This document shows, piece after piece, positions 42,948 to 52,939 of a stretch of 64,000 bases of DNA (its first letter is position 1; every line of letters starts with the position of its first letter). The stretch spans positions 404,346 to 468,345 of the forward strand of contig NZ_CP022162.1 of NCBI RefSeq assembly GCF_003293595.1, in the 5' to 3' direction. The translations under genes were made by a program, and so were the position numbers. The notes beneath the pieces were generated by a model. It was not told where the DNA came from, ran no database searches, and saw nothing but the letters and a program-made list of their open reading frames with translations. The stretch is from Microbacterium sp. PM5 (GTDB lineage Bacteria > Actinomycetota > Actinomycetes > Actinomycetales > Microbacteriaceae).

Positions 42948-43220
42948 GTGATCGAAGACATCCAGAAGCGCGCCCTGCACCGCACCCGCATCCTCGAGGG
43001 TCAGGTGCGCGGGCTCGCCAAGATGATCGAGAACGAGGACTACTGCATGGACATCATCGCCCAGTCGCGAGCGATCCAGCGGGCCCTCGCGTCACTGGAC
43101 AAGCTGCTGATCGAGAACCATCTGCGCACCCACGTCGCGCACATGTTCGCCGAGGGCGGTGATCAGCGCGAGCTCGCCGTCGCCGAACTCCTCAAGGCGT
43201 ACGACCTCGAGACGCGCTGA
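42948..43220 (+). CDS. CsoR/RcnR-family metal-sensing repressor with C-H-H ligand set
   Basis: 90 residues, all-helical DUF156 family. G-Q-V-R-G-L near 18-23, Y-C-M-D-I-I with Cys33, and N-H-L-R-T-H with His58 and His62. In copper-sensing CsoR the last ligand is Cys; here it is His, giving the Cys-His-His set of Ni/Co sensors like RcnR, though no His is seen at position 3. No metal exporter lies adjacent; the P1B ATPase is 16 kb away. GTG 42948 with a leaderless-type promoter. Metal and target are unknown. Confidence 0.87.
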   Translation: MIEDIQKRALHRTRILEGQVRGLAKMIENEDYCMDIIAQSRAIQRALASLDKLLIENHLRTHVAHMFAEGGDQRELAVAELLKAYDLETR

Positions 43221-43261
43221 CGGCGGCGTTCCTCCGGTCGACCGAATCGCAAGGCCGTCGC

Positions 43262-43303
43262 CGCGACACGCCGGGTGCGGCGGGATCCGGGCGGCGTGTC
43301 GCG
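43262..43303. terminator. hairpin between CsoR-type gene and acyl-CoA dehydrogenase
   Basis: A perfect 11-bp stem (CGCGACACGCC with GGCGTGTCGCG) around a 20-base loop between convergent genes. The same 11-mer appears again at 47103 and 47124. Confidence 0.55.
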
Positions 43304-43377
43304 CGGCATCCCCTGCCGTTCGGTTCTGAACGGGGCGGTTGCCGGGGATGGATGCGGGGGTGGATGCCGCCGGTGCG

Positions 43378-44538
43378 TCAGCCGCCGACCGGGCCGAGCC
43401 ACGCGGCGGCGACGGTCGCGTGCGCGGACTCGGGGTCGGAGGGGTGGAACATGCCGGCCAGCACGTCGCGGTAGAGGCGGCTGAGCTCGTTGCGGGTGAA
43501 GTACGACGAGCCGCCGGCGACGAGCATCGCCTCGTCGACGATCTGCTTGGCCGTGACGACGGCGCGGTGCTTCAGGCCCGACAGCGTGGGAAACCACAGG
43601 CCGCCGTGATCGACGAGGGCGTCCACGTCGTGCGCGATCGCCGCGACCTGGGGGAGCAGGCCGTCGTAGGCGAGCGCCATCTCGGCGATGCGCCAGCGGA
43701 TGTCGGCGTCGTCGCTGTACGGGCGCCCGGTCTTCTTCGACGTCCGCGTCTTCGCCGCCGCGACCGCCAGGTCGAGCGCGCGGCGTGCGACGCCGGTGTA
43801 GACCGACGCCAGGAGCACTTCGAACACGCTGAAGATGCCGAAGACGATCGGGTCGGGGTTGGGCCCGGGTGCAACCCGGCGGACGACACGATCGGCGGGG
43901 GCGACGGCCCGATTCAGCACGGTCGTGCGCGATTGCGTGCCGCGCATGCCGACCGTGTCCCAGTCATCGCGGGTGTCGACGGCGTCGGTACGCCGCACGA
44001 ACGCGTAGACCATCTTCGGGTCCGTCGGATCGGTCGTGTCGAGTCCGTGCAGCCCCAGCTGCGTCCACACCGGCCCGAGTGAAGTGAAGATCTTGGTCCC
44101 CGTGAAGGTGTACGAGCCGTCTGCGGAGGGGACGGCCTGCGTGTCACTGCCGAAGAGGACCAGATCGTTGCCCGCCTCGCTGATGCCGAAGGCGAAGACC
44201 TCGCCGGAGGCCGCACCGGTCTGCACGAACTGCAGGTCATCGATGCCGCGGTCGGACATCACCTTCGCCACACCCGTCCACACGAGGTGCATGTTGATCG
44301 CGAGTGCCGTCGCGGGGGCCGCACTCGCGAGCCGCTGCTGCAGCACCGCGGCCTCCGCCAGCCCGAGGCCTGCGCCACCCAACGCGGTGGGGACGAGGAT
44401 CGAGAGGTATCCGGCCGCCGTCAGCTCGGCGAGGTCCTCGGCGGGGAAGCGGTTCTCGGCATCCACCGCGGCGGCACGCGAGCGGATGCGCTCGAGCAGG
44501 TCGTCCGGCAGGTAGGCGGTCGCATCGAAATCGGTCAC
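43378..44538 (-). CDS. acyl-CoA dehydrogenase family protein
   Basis: 386 residues from GTG 44538. N-terminal helices (F-P-A-E-D-L-A-E-L-T-A-A-G-Y-L near 31), a middle beta domain with F-G-I-S-E-A-G-N-D and F-T-G-T-K-I-F-T-S-L near 145, and a C-terminal helical domain with V-Y-T-G-V-A-R-R-A-L-D. The usual catalytic Glu of acyl-CoA dehydrogenases is not obvious, so it may belong to the flavin monooxygenase-like side of the family (DszC/HpaB-like). Start lies 6 bases after CAGGAT (44545-44550). Confidence 0.83.
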   Translation of the reverse strand: MTDFDATAYLPDDLLERIRSRAAAVDAENRFPAEDLAELTAAGYLSILVPTALGGAGLGLAEAAVLQQRLASAAPATALAINMHLVWTGVAKVMSDRGIDDLQFVQTGAASGEVFAFGISEAGNDLVLFGSDTQAVPSADGSYTFTGTKIFTSLGPVWTQLGLHGLDTTDPTDPKMVYAFVRRTDAVDTRDDWDTVGMRGTQSRTTVLNRAVAPADRVVRRVAPGPNPDPIVFGIFSVFEVLLASVYTGVARRALDLAVAAAKTRTSKKTGRPYSDDADIRWRIAEMALAYDGLLPQVAAIAHDVDALVDHGGLWFPTLSGLKHRAVVTAKQIVDEAMLVAGGSSYFTRNELSRLYRDVLAGMFHPSDPESAHATVAAAWLGPVGG

Positions 44539-44617
44539 CCCTCCATCCTGCCCCTCGTCACCGGACCCAGGGTCGCCGTCGGGTCCCGCGGCACCGCTGG
44601 CGCGGCAGGATAGGAGC

Positions 44618-45022
44618 ATGATCTCGACCGAGTTGGCCGTCGCGCTGCGCGAGGCGGGTCTCGTGTGGCGCCCGGCATCCGGCGACCGGTTCCAGCTCGA
44701 CGAGCCGGAGTTCGAAGCCGACGTCTTCACGGTCAGTGAGATGACGATCGAGCCTCGGGAGTACGCGACGGGGGCGATCCTCGCCTTCAACGGCACGACC
44801 GAGTGGGCGCTGGACTCGGTCGCCCAGGCCGATGCGCTGTGGCTGCCGCGCGAAGATCAGCTGCGCGAGCTGCTGAGGGGAGCCTTTCGCCGGCTGGAAC
44901 GGCTCGCCGACACGCACCGCGTCGAGATCGAGTTCGCGGGCGAGCGGCGGGCCTTCGAGCACCCCCAGCCGGAAGACGCGTACGCCCTCGCTCTTCTGCA
45001 CATCCTGCGCCGCATCTCCTGA
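44618..45022 (+). CDS. conserved hypothetical protein, 134 aa
   Basis: Soluble protein with A-V-A-L-R-E-A-G-L-V-W-R-P-A-S-G-D-R-F near the start and a C-terminal helix rich in acidic residues (P-Q-P-E-D-A-Y-A-L-A-L-L). I recognise it only as a family common in Microbacteriaceae, where similar proteins are sometimes labelled CpaE-like without any P-loop to support it. Start six bases after CAGGAT (44606-44611), divergent from the acyl-CoA dehydrogenase gene. Confidence 0.7.
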   Translation: MISTELAVALREAGLVWRPASGDRFQLDEPEFEADVFTVSEMTIEPREYATGAILAFNGTTEWALDSVAQADALWLPREDQLRELLRGAFRRLERLADTHRVEIEFAGERRAFEHPQPEDAYALALLHILRRIS

Positions 45023-45049
45023 CGACGGCGCGGTGCGGATGCGGGGGCG

Positions 45050-45805
45050 TCAGCCGATCGCGTCGAGGAGGTGACGCATCGTCGCCTCCGGAAGGTCGCG
45101 GTGCGGCGAATGTCCCGCCCCGGTCACCACCGACATCGTCAGGAGCGGATGGCGCAGCACCGCGGCGGCCAGCTCGCCCTGGAAGATCGAGAACACCTCC
45201 GGGTCCGCCGCGATCACGTGCGTCGGCACCGCGAGCCGCGCGGCGGCCGCCCGCACGTCCCACGGCGTGTTCTGCAGGCTCGTCTGCTCGACCGCCCACC
45301 GGCTCGCCTGCTGCGCGGCCCGGGCCTTCAGCTCGATGTCGAGCGGATGCCAGGTGGGATGCTCCGCCCGCACCGACTCGACGGAGGGGTCGGCGAAGGA
45401 CTGCTCCTGCCCGACGCGGACGTTCTCGCGATCGCGGTCCGCGAGGTGGATGGCGGGATCGACGAGCACCAGCCGGCGCGTCCAGCCGGGGTCGCCCGCG
45501 CTCGCGACGGTGACGGCGGCGCCGCCGAGGGAGTGCCCGATGACCAGGTCCCACGGTGGGCCGTCGTCGGGGCGCGTCTGCGCGACGTCGGCCGCGTAGG
45601 CGTCGATGCGGTAGTCCAGCGTCCGCGGTGCGGTGCCGTGGCCGCGCAGGTCGACCGCGGTCGCGTGCCACCCGGCATCCGCGAGGGTCACGCCGTAGCG
45701 CCACATCAAGGCACCCGTGGAGCCGAGTCCGTGCACGAGCAGGGCGCGACGCGGAGCGCGCACGTCGCCCCACGACAGTCGGGGCAGGGTCACAGCGGCG
45801 GTCAT
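45050..45805 (-). CDS. alpha/beta hydrolase
   Basis: 251 residues with L-V-H-G-L-G-S-T-G (about 23-31), nucleophile G-H-S-L-G-G near 90, and a late G-A-G-H-S-P-H-R-D with the catalytic His. D-L-R-G-H-G is the typical strand-4 motif. ATG 45805 is six bases after TAGGCT (45812-45817, minus strand), with no Shine-Dalgarno: leaderless. Convergent with the 134-aa hypothetical gene. Substrate unknown. Confidence 0.86.
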   Translation of the reverse strand: MTAAVTLPRLSWGDVRAPRRALLVHGLGSTGALMWRYGVTLADAGWHATAVDLRGHGTAPRTLDYRIDAYAADVAQTRPDDGPPWDLVIGHSLGGAAVTVASAGDPGWTRRLVLVDPAIHLADRDRENVRVGQEQSFADPSVESVRAEHPTWHPLDIELKARAAQQASRWAVEQTSLQNTPWDVRAAAARLAVPTHVIAADPEVFSIFQGELAAAVLRHPLLTMSVVTGAGHSPHRDLPEATMRHLLDAIG

Positions 45806-45849
45806 GCGGTCAGCCTACGGTCGTGCGCTGTCGGTGGGTGATGAGGACG

Positions 45850-47073
45850 TCATGTGATGACGGGGACGGGCTCGGTGTCGGGGATGGGGCTCGCATCACG
45901 TCCGCGCAGGTCGGGGAAGCCGCGGACGAAGACGATCGCGACCAGGGCTCCGACGATCGCGAAGCCGGCCGCGGCAGCGTAGGCGCCCGCCGCACCGTTG
46001 CTGTCGATGAGGAAGCCCGCCACGGCGGATCCCAGGGCTGCGCCGATGAGCTGTCCCGTGCCGATCCAGCCGTAGGCCTCGGCCGTTTCGCTGAACTTCA
46101 CGGATGCCGAGGTCATCGCGAACATGACCGCCAGCGCCGGAGCGATGCCGACGCCCGCGACCACCAGGCACGCTCCGACCCACCACGGGGTGGACGCGCC
46201 GATGTCGCCGACGACGAAGACCGAGGCGACGAGGCCGACGGCGACGACGCTCATACGTCGCGCCATGGCCCATGGCCCCATGGGGACATGGCCGAACGCG
46301 AGGCCTCCGGCGAGGCTGCCGACGGAGAAGACCGCCAGGACGAGGCCGGCCTCGAGGCCGCCGTGGCCGAAGGTCGCGACCACCGCCGCCTCGACCGCGG
46401 CGCACGCGCCGATGAGGAGGAAGCCGATCACCGTCGCGAGCAGCACCACGGGCTTTCCCAGCACCGTGCCGAACGCGCGGCGGCTGCGCGGAATGCGCAC
46501 GCGCCCGACTTCGGGGGAGAGGATGAACCACGCGCCGCCGGCGACGAGGATCGTGACGATCATCAGCAGCGCCGGGACGGTGCCGACCTGGGTCGCGACG
46601 AGGGTGATGACCACCGGCGCGAGGATCCAGATGATCTCTTGCAGGCTCGCGTCGAGGGAGAACAGTGCGGTCAGCTGTCGTGCGTTGACGAGCTTGGGGT
46701 AGATGGTGCGCACGGCCGACTGCACGGGAGGCGTGGAGAGCCCGGCGATGAGCCCGAACACCATGTAGCCCGCGACGCCGAGAGGGATCAGCGCAAGGGC
46801 GAGCAGTGCCGCCGCGCACACCGCGGTGGTCAGCGTGAGAACGCGCCGCATGCCCCAGCGGCCCATCCAGCGGCTGGTGACGGGGCCGGCCGTCGCCTGA
46901 CCCACCGATGCCGCTGCCAGCACGAGCCCCGCGGAGGCGTAGGAGCCCGTCATCTGCTCGACGTGGAGCAGGATGGCCAGGCTCGTCATGCCGTTCGGGA
47001 AGCGTGCGGTCAGCTGCGCCGCGATGATGCGCGCCACGCCCTGCGTGCGCAACAGTTCCCGGTATCCCGCCAC
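45850..47073 (-). CDS. major facilitator superfamily transporter
   Basis: 407 residues, about 12 membrane helices. The loop after helix 2 has R-W-M-G-R-W-G-M-R-R, the MFS loop motif. N-terminus opens M-A-G-Y-R-E-L-L-R-T-Q-G-V-A-R-I, seen in many actinobacterial exporters. Start GTG 47073 is six bases after TAGCGT (47080-47085), with GGAGGG between. Exporter or importer and substrate unknown. The nrd operon runs away from it. Confidence 0.85.
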   Translation of the reverse strand: MAGYRELLRTQGVARIIAAQLTARFPNGMTSLAILLHVEQMTGSYASAGLVLAAASVGQATAGPVTSRWMGRWGMRRVLTLTTAVCAAALLALALIPLGVAGYMVFGLIAGLSTPPVQSAVRTIYPKLVNARQLTALFSLDASLQEIIWILAPVVITLVATQVGTVPALLMIVTILVAGGAWFILSPEVGRVRIPRSRRAFGTVLGKPVVLLATVIGFLLIGACAAVEAAVVATFGHGGLEAGLVLAVFSVGSLAGGLAFGHVPMGPWAMARRMSVVAVGLVASVFVVGDIGASTPWWVGACLVVAGVGIAPALAVMFAMTSASVKFSETAEAYGWIGTGQLIGAALGSAVAGFLIDSNGAAGAYAAAAGFAIVGALVAIVFVRGFPDLRGRDASPIPDTEPVPVIT

Positions 47074-47478
47074 CCCTCCACGCTACCCGTCGGCGCCGAC
47101 ACCGCGACACGCCCGACGGGGGTCGCGACACGCCGCAGTCGAGATTCCACAGGCGCGGCGATGTCGGAGGCCCGCCGTAGCGTGCGGGCTGTGGACGACG
47201 GTCGCGATGGCGATCGAAATCCGCGCGATTCAGGCTTTTTCCAGGCTTCGATCCTCGCGGCATCCTGTGGATGAAACGGTGGACAACCTGTGTTGTACAT
47301 GGGGAGAGCGGTGCAAAACTACACGGATGTAACTACTAGCCCTTGTGGTGCTATCCAATGTCCGTACCCATATGTAGTATTGGACTCCCGGCGGGGGCAC
47401 GGCCGGGATCACAGGCGAGAAGAGGGCGGATTCCCAACGGGATCGATCCGCGCAGACCAAGGGGAGAGAAGGAACGAC
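47074..47478. other. 405-bp intergenic region upstream of nrdHIEF
   Basis: Holds the MFS promoter on its left, then CGCGACACGCC twice in direct orientation (47103-47113, 47124-47134), three DnaA-box-like 9-mers in one orientation (TGTGGACGA 47190-47198, TGTGGATGA 47266-47274, GGTGGACAA 47278-47286), and an A/T-rich patch around 47325-47385. That patch contains ACCCATATGTAGTAT (47366-47380), resembling an NrdR box but with several mismatches, and no clear partner. Small hairpins follow at about 47385-47445. No gene is seen. Confidence 0.6.
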
Positions 47479-47712
47479 ATGGCAATCACCGTCTACACCA
47501 AGCCCTCGTGCGTGCAGTGCAATGCGACCTACCGCGCGCTGGACTCGAAGGGTATCGACTACGAAGTCCTCGACCTCTCGGAGGACCCGGCGGCGCTCGA
47601 GCACGTGAAGTCGCTCGGCTACCTGCAGGCTCCGGTCGTCGTCACCGACGAGGATCACTGGTCGGGCTTCCGCCCCGACAAGATCGACGAGCTCGCGAGC
47701 CGTCTGGCCTGA
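47479..47712 (+). CDS. nrdH: glutaredoxin-like protein NrdH
   Basis: 77 residues from ATG 47479 with GAGAAGGAA upstream. Thioredoxin fold with the redox motif C-V-Q-C at residues 11-14 and the NrdH signature W-S-G-F-R-P-D near 62. Supplies electrons to the class Ib ribonucleotide reductase. First gene of nrdHIEF; nrdI starts two bases after its stop. Confidence 0.95.
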   Translation: MAITVYTKPSCVQCNATYRALDSKGIDYEVLDLSEDPAALEHVKSLGYLQAPVVVTDEDHWSGFRPDKIDELASRLA

Positions 47713-47713
47713 C

Positions 47714-48145
47714 ATGCCGACGTTGACGAGCGCCCCGCTGCTCGTCTACTTCTCGAGCGTGTCGGGCAATACGGCGCGATTCATCGAGAAGCTCGGTCTG
47801 CCGGCCGTCCGCATCCCGCTCGCCCCTGGCGACACACCTCTCGAGGTCGACGAGCCCTTCGTGCTCGTGACACCGACCTACGGAGGAGGCCAGGGGCGAG
47901 GCGAGGAGAAGGGCGCCGTCCCCAAACAGGTGATCCGGTTCCTCAACGACGAGCGCCATCGTCACCTCATCCGCGGAGTGATCTCCGCGGGCAACACCAA
48001 CTTCGGCGAGTCGTTCTGTCGCGCCGGTGACATCATCAGCCGCAAGTGCACCGTGCCGCACTTGTACCGGCTCGAACTTTTCGGCACGCCCGACGACGTC
48101 GCCCGTGTGAGCGACGGATTGGAACGATGGTGGAAGCTGCAGTGA
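47714..48145 (+). CDS. nrdI: flavodoxin-like NrdI
   Basis: 143 residues. [11 protein letters not shown] near residues 13-23 is the FMN phosphate loop, T-P-T-Y-G-G-G near 53 and A-G-N-T-N-F-G near 92 complete the site. NrdI provides the oxidant for building the dimanganese-tyrosyl cofactor of NrdF. Its end overlaps the nrdE start by 19 bases. Confidence 0.95.
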   Translation: MPTLTSAPLLVYFSSVSGNTARFIEKLGLPAVRIPLAPGDTPLEVDEPFVLVTPTYGGGQGRGEEKGAVPKQVIRFLNDERHRHLIRGVISAGNTNFGESFCRAGDIISRKCTVPHLYRLELFGTPDDVARVSDGLERWWKLQ

Positions 48146-50283
48146 GCCCGGCGACCTTCAAGACCGACGCGCGCTTCGAGGGCATGGACTACCACGCCCT
48201 CAACGCGATGCTCAACCTGTACGGCGAGGACGGCAAGATCCAGTTCGACGCCGACAAGCGTGCCGCGCGGGAGTACTTCCTCCAGCACGTCAACCAGAAC
48301 ACCGTGTTCTTCCACTCGCTCAAGGAGCGGCTCGACTACCTCGTCGAGAAGGAGTACTACGAGGGCGCCGTGCTGGAGAAGTACCCGTTCGAGTTCATCC
48401 AGCGCCTCAACGACCGCGCCTACGGGGCGAAGTTCCGCTTCGAGACGTTCCTGGGCGCCTTCAAGTACTACACGAGCTACACGCTGAAGACCTTCGACGG
48501 CAAGCGCTATCTCGAGCGTTTCGAGGATCGCGTCGTGATGACGGCCCTGGGTCTTGCCGACGGTGACCAGCAGCTGGCCGAGAAGCTGGTGGACGAGATC
48601 ATCTCGGGCCGCTTCCAGCCCGCGACCCCCACCTTCCTCAACACGGGCAAGGCGCAGCGCGGCGAGCTCGTCAGCTGCTTCCTGCTGCGCATCGAAGACA
48701 ACATGGAGTCGATCGCCCGCGGCATCAACTCCGCCCTGCAGCTGTCCAAGCGCGGGGGCGGCGTCGCGCTCCTGCTCAGCAACATCCGTGAGGCCGGAGC
48801 CCCGATCAAGCAGATCGAGAACCAGTCCAGCGGCATCATCCCGGTCATGAAGCTGCTCGAAGACAGCTTCAGCTACGCCAACCAGCTCGGCGCGCGTCAG
48901 GGTGCCGGCGCCGTCTACCTGTCGGCGCACCACCCCGACATCCTCCGCTTCCTCGACACCAAGCGCGAGAACGCCGACGAGAAGATCCGCATCAAGACGC
49001 TGTCGCTCGGCGTCGTGATCCCCGACATCACCTTCGAGCTCGCCCGCAACGGCGAGGACATGTACCTGTTCTCGCCCTACGACGTCGAGAAGGTCTACGG
49101 CGTGCCGTTCGGTGACATCTCCGTCACCGAGAAGTACCGCGAGATGGTCGACGACGCGCGGATCAAGAAGACCAAGATCAACGCGCGCGAGTTCTTCCAG
49201 ACCCTCGCCGAGATCCAGTTCGAGTCGGGCTACCCGTACATCATGTTCGAGGACACGGTGAACAAGGCCAATCCGATCAAGGGCCGGATCAACATGTCCA
49301 ACCTCTGCAGCGAGATCCTGCAGGTCAACACGCCGACGACCTACAACGAGGACCTCTCGTACGCCGAGATCGGCAAGGACATCTCCTGCAACCTCGGGTC
49401 GATGAACATCGCGCTCGCGATGGACGGCAAGGACCTCGCCGGCACGGTCGAGACCTCGATCCGCGCGCTCACCGCGGTCAGCGACCAGAGCCACATCCGC
49501 TCGGTGCGCTCGATCGAAGACGGCAACGACCGCTCGCACGCGATCGGCCTCGGCCAGATGAACCTCCACGGGTACCTCGCGCGTGAGCACGTGCACTACG
49601 GCTCGGAAGAGGGCATCGACTTCACGAACATCTACTTCTACACGGTGCTGTTCCACGCACTGCGTGCCTCCAACCGCATCGCGATCGAGCGCGGCACGGC
49701 CTTCGACGGCTTCGCCGACTCGACCTACGCGTCGGGGGAGTTCTTCGACAAGTACCTCGAGCAGGAGTGGGTGCCGCAGACGGATCGCGTGGCCGAGCTG
49801 TTCGCCGGCATCCACATCCCCACCCAGGACGACTGGCGCGAGCTGAAGGCGTCGATCCAGGCGCACGGCATCTACAACCAGAACCTGCAGGCGGTGCCCC
49901 CGACCGGATCGATCTCGTACATCAACAACTCGACGAGCTCGATCCACCCGATCGCGTCGAAGATCGAGATCCGCAAGGAAGGCAAGATCGGCCGCGTCTA
50001 CTACCCGGCGCCGTTCATGACGAACGACAACCTGGAGTACTACCAGGACGCGTACGAGATCGGCTACGAGAAGGTCATCGACACCTACGCCGCCGCGACC
50101 CAGCACGTGGACCAGGGCCTGTCGTTGACGCTGTTCTTCAAGGACACCGCCACCACCCGCGACATCAACAAGGCGCAGATCTACGCGTGGCGCAAGGGCA
50201 TCAAGACGATCTACTACATCCGCCTTCGTCAGATGGCGCTCGAGGGCACGAACCTGTCCGAGTGCGTCTCCTGCATGCTGTGA
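48127..50283 (+). CDS. nrdE: class Ib ribonucleoside-diphosphate reductase alpha subunit
   Basis: 718 residues from ATG 48127. Lacks an N-terminal ATP-cone, as expected for class Ib. Catalytic residues are visible: first redox Cys in E-L-V-S-C-F-L near residue 180, thiyl Cys in M-S-N-L-C-S-E near 393, second redox Cys in I-S-C-N-L-G-S near 421, and the C-terminal shuttle E-C-V-S-C-M-L. Makes dNDPs from NDPs with NrdF. Overlaps nrdI; nrdF follows after 42 bases. Confidence 0.96.
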   Translation: MVEAAVSPATFKTDARFEGMDYHALNAMLNLYGEDGKIQFDADKRAAREYFLQHVNQNTVFFHSLKERLDYLVEKEYYEGAVLEKYPFEFIQRLNDRAYGAKFRFETFLGAFKYYTSYTLKTFDGKRYLERFEDRVVMTALGLADGDQQLAEKLVDEIISGRFQPATPTFLNTGKAQRGELVSCFLLRIEDNMESIARGINSALQLSKRGGGVALLLSNIREAGAPIKQIENQSSGIIPVMKLLEDSFSYANQLGARQGAGAVYLSAHHPDILRFLDTKRENADEKIRIKTLSLGVVIPDITFELARNGEDMYLFSPYDVEKVYGVPFGDISVTEKYREMVDDARIKKTKINAREFFQTLAEIQFESGYPYIMFEDTVNKANPIKGRINMSNLCSEILQVNTPTTYNEDLSYAEIGKDISCNLGSMNIALAMDGKDLAGTVETSIRALTAVSDQSHIRSVRSIEDGNDRSHAIGLGQMNLHGYLAREHVHYGSEEGIDFTNIYFYTVLFHALRASNRIAIERGTAFDGFADSTYASGEFFDKYLEQEWVPQTDRVAELFAGIHIPTQDDWRELKASIQAHGIYNQNLQAVPPTGSISYINNSTSSIHPIASKIEIRKEGKIGRVYYPAPFMTNDNLEYYQDAYEIGYEKVIDTYAAATQHVDQGLSLTLFFKDTATTRDINKAQIYAWRKGIKTIYYIRLRQMALEGTNLSECVSCML

Positions 50284-50313
50284 CCGCGCTTCGCTCACTC
50301 CACGACCGTTTGA

Positions 50314-51306
<993 letters not shown>

Positions 51307-51333
51307 CCTGACCGACGTCGTCGAGTGGATGGC

Positions 51334-51379
51334 GCGACGCCCCCGAACCGTGCTCGATGAGCCGGCGCGGGGGCGTCGC
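51334..51379 (+). terminator. terminator of nrdHIEF
   Basis: A perfect 12-bp stem (GCGACGCCCCCG with CGGGGGCGTCGC) with a 22-base loop, 28 bases after the nrdF stop and before the convergent lipoprotein gene. Confidence 0.75.
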
Positions 51380-51410
51380 GGCGTCGAGGGTCTTCGCTCG
51401 CCGCGGACGG

Positions 51411-51824
51411 TCAGGAGATGACGACAGCGTCGAAGCTCACCGGTCCCGGACACGGGCCGCCGCCCTCCGACCTGTAGGGGATCTCCGCGCGGACATCACG
51501 CGTGACGGTGCCGGTGGCATCGGTGATCACCACGCGCACCGTCGTGCCGGGCTCGATGCTGACGACGCTCGTGTCGGCGAGATACGGCGGTGCCAGCGGC
51601 ATCCGTCCGCGGCCGTCGCGGCCGAGGGGGAGGCGCGTGGGGGCGCAGCCGTCGCCGAAGCACGCGGCCACCTCGCCGACGGTCAGGGCGGAGGCGACCT
51701 CGATCGTGACGGGCCCGGGATTGACGAATCCGATGGCAGGGCACACCGGAACCATCGGCCCACAGCCTCCCAGCAGTCCGGTCGTCAGCAGCGCGGCCGC
51801 CGCCAGCGGAAAGCGACGTGTCAT
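51411..51824 (-). CDS. small secreted lipoprotein of unknown function
   Basis: 137 residues from ATG 51824. Signal peptide with M-T-R-R-F, hydrophobic core and lipobox L-L-G-G-C (Cys21). The mature domain is short with several cysteines (C28, and the pair in A-C-F-G-D-G-C) and a beta-rich pattern. The start lies 7 bases after TAGGGT (51832-51837, minus strand), so it is probably leaderless. No family recognised. Confidence 0.75.
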   Translation of the reverse strand: MTRRFPLAAAALLTTGLLGGCGPMVPVCPAIGFVNPGPVTIEVASALTVGEVAACFGDGCAPTRLPLGRDGRGRMPLAPPYLADTSVVSIEPGTTVRVVITDATGTVTRDVRAEIPYRSEGGGPCPGPVSFDAVVIS

Positions 51825-51885
51825 ACGCGACACCCTAGGCACCGCGCGCAGTGGCGCCCGGTGCTCACAGGAAGTGCTCAGGCGC

Positions 51886-51920
51886 GAAGCATTCCTTCAG
51901 TTATGCTGAAGGAATGCTTC
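51886..51920. promoter_or_regulatory. 35-bp palindrome over promoter and start of the DUF3817 gene
   Basis: Perfect 15-bp arms (GAAGCATTCCTTCAG 51886-51900 and its complement 51906-51920) with a 5-base spacer. It covers the -10-like TATGCT (51902-51907) and ATG 51914, so a bound repressor would block RNA polymerase directly. The MarR-type gene 570 bases downstream is one candidate binder. Confidence 0.65.
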
Positions 51921-52381
51921 GCACCCCCCTGTCTCTGTTTCGCACTCTCGCGTTCGCGGAGGCGGTGTCGTGGACGCTGCTCATCGCCGGTCTCCTCGTC
52001 CGGGCGACGACCGGGTGGGCGCCCGCGGTCACGATCGGGGGCGGCATCCACGGTTTCGTGTTCCTCTCGTACGGCGCCACGGTCGTTCTGGTCGCTCTCA
52101 ACAACCGATGGCCCGCGGGGCCGACCACCGTCGCGCTGATCTCGGCGATCGTGCCCTACGCCACCATTCCGGTCGAGCTCTGGGTGCACCGTCGCGGCCT
52201 GCTCGCCGGTGCGTGGCGCGTCGAGGCTGCTGCCGATGCGGCGGACGCGCGGTGGTACGACGGCCCGTTGGCCTGGTTCCTGCGCCGCCCCTGGCTGCTG
52301 TTCGTCGGCATTCTCGTGGCCGTCGCCGCGATCTTCGCCGTGCTGCTGATCCTCGGCCCTCCCGGTGGTGCGAAGGCCTGA
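51914..52381 (+). CDS. DUF3817 membrane protein
   Basis: 155 residues from ATG 51914, which follows TATGCT by six bases and has AAGGA in between. Three hydrophobic helices: A-V-S-W-T-L-L-I-A-G near 16-28, G-F-V-F-L-S-Y-G-A-T-V-V-L near 47-60, and a C-terminal L-L-F-V-G-I-L-V-A-V-A-A-I-F. F-R-x-L-A-F-A-E-A-V-S-W is the family start. DUF3817 proteins are small integral membrane proteins of actinobacteria of unknown role. The start codon lies in the palindrome described separately. Confidence 0.83.
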   Translation: MLRTPLSLFRTLAFAEAVSWTLLIAGLLVRATTGWAPAVTIGGGIHGFVFLSYGATVVLVALNNRWPAGPTTVALISAIVPYATIPVELWVHRRGLLAGAWRVEAAADAADARWYDGPLAWFLRRPWLLFVGILVAVAAIFAVLLILGPPGGAKA

Positions 52382-52477
52382 TCCCGGCGCCGAGGTCAGC
52401 GCCCGGCGAGCGGTGGCGTCAGCCCGTCAGCTGGAGAAGTCACGGGACGGCGACCCGTGCGCGGCACAGCGCATCGA

Positions 52478-52483
52478 TAGCAT
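52478..52483 (+). promoter_or_regulatory. -10 element of a leaderless transcript (MarR gene)
   Basis: TAGCAT seven bases before ATG 52491; favours this start over the in-frame ATG at 52482, which overlaps the element. Confidence 0.5.
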
Positions 52484-52490
52484 GGACCGC

Positions 52491-52901
52491 ATGACTCAGG
52501 ATGGTCCCCGCTTCAGCCCCGTCATCGCGCTGCTCGCGGTGTCGGCGATGTGGGAGGAGCAGCTGGCGTCGATCCTCAAAGACCTCGGCATCAGCACCCG
52601 CAAGTTCGGTCTCCTCGGTCACATCTACGCCGAGCCCGGCATCTCGTTCTCCGAGCTGGCCCGCCGCTCGCACATCACGGTGCAGTCCGCCCATACCGCC
52701 GTGCGCACGCTCGTCGACGACGGCCTCGTGCAGGATGCCACGGCCCATGCCGGCGCCGCCAGCGATCTGCATGTCACCACGAAGGGAGCGCGCGTGCTGC
52801 AGGATGCCCGACAGCGCCTCTTCGAGCTCGACGACGTCCTCGCCCAGCGCCTTCCCAAGGTCGCCGATTCGCTGGACGGCATCCGCGCCGGCATCGTCTG
52901 A
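52491..52901 (+). CDS. MarR-family transcriptional regulator
   Basis: 136 residues. Winged HTH: I-S-F-S-E-L-A-R-R-S-H-I-T-V-Q-S-A-H-T-A-V-R-T-L near residues 50-74, wing with H-V-T-T-K-G-A-R-V-L near 92. Helices at both ends for dimerisation. Follows the DUF3817 gene by 109 bases on the same strand and may control it through the palindrome at 51886-51920. Ligand unknown. Confidence 0.85.
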   Translation: MTQDGPRFSPVIALLAVSAMWEEQLASILKDLGISTRKFGLLGHIYAEPGISFSELARRSHITVQSAHTAVRTLVDDGLVQDATAHAGAASDLHVTTKGARVLQDARQRLFELDDVLAQRLPKVADSLDGIRAGIV

Positions 52902-52939
52902 GCACACGGCGGGCAGGCGAGGCTCGGGGCGGGGCCGGC

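Noticed and set aside
47287..47478. Adenosylcobalamin riboswitch or clear NrdR box pair before nrdH
   Set aside because: No B12-box is visible, and only one imperfect NrdR-like box is seen without a partner at the right spacing.
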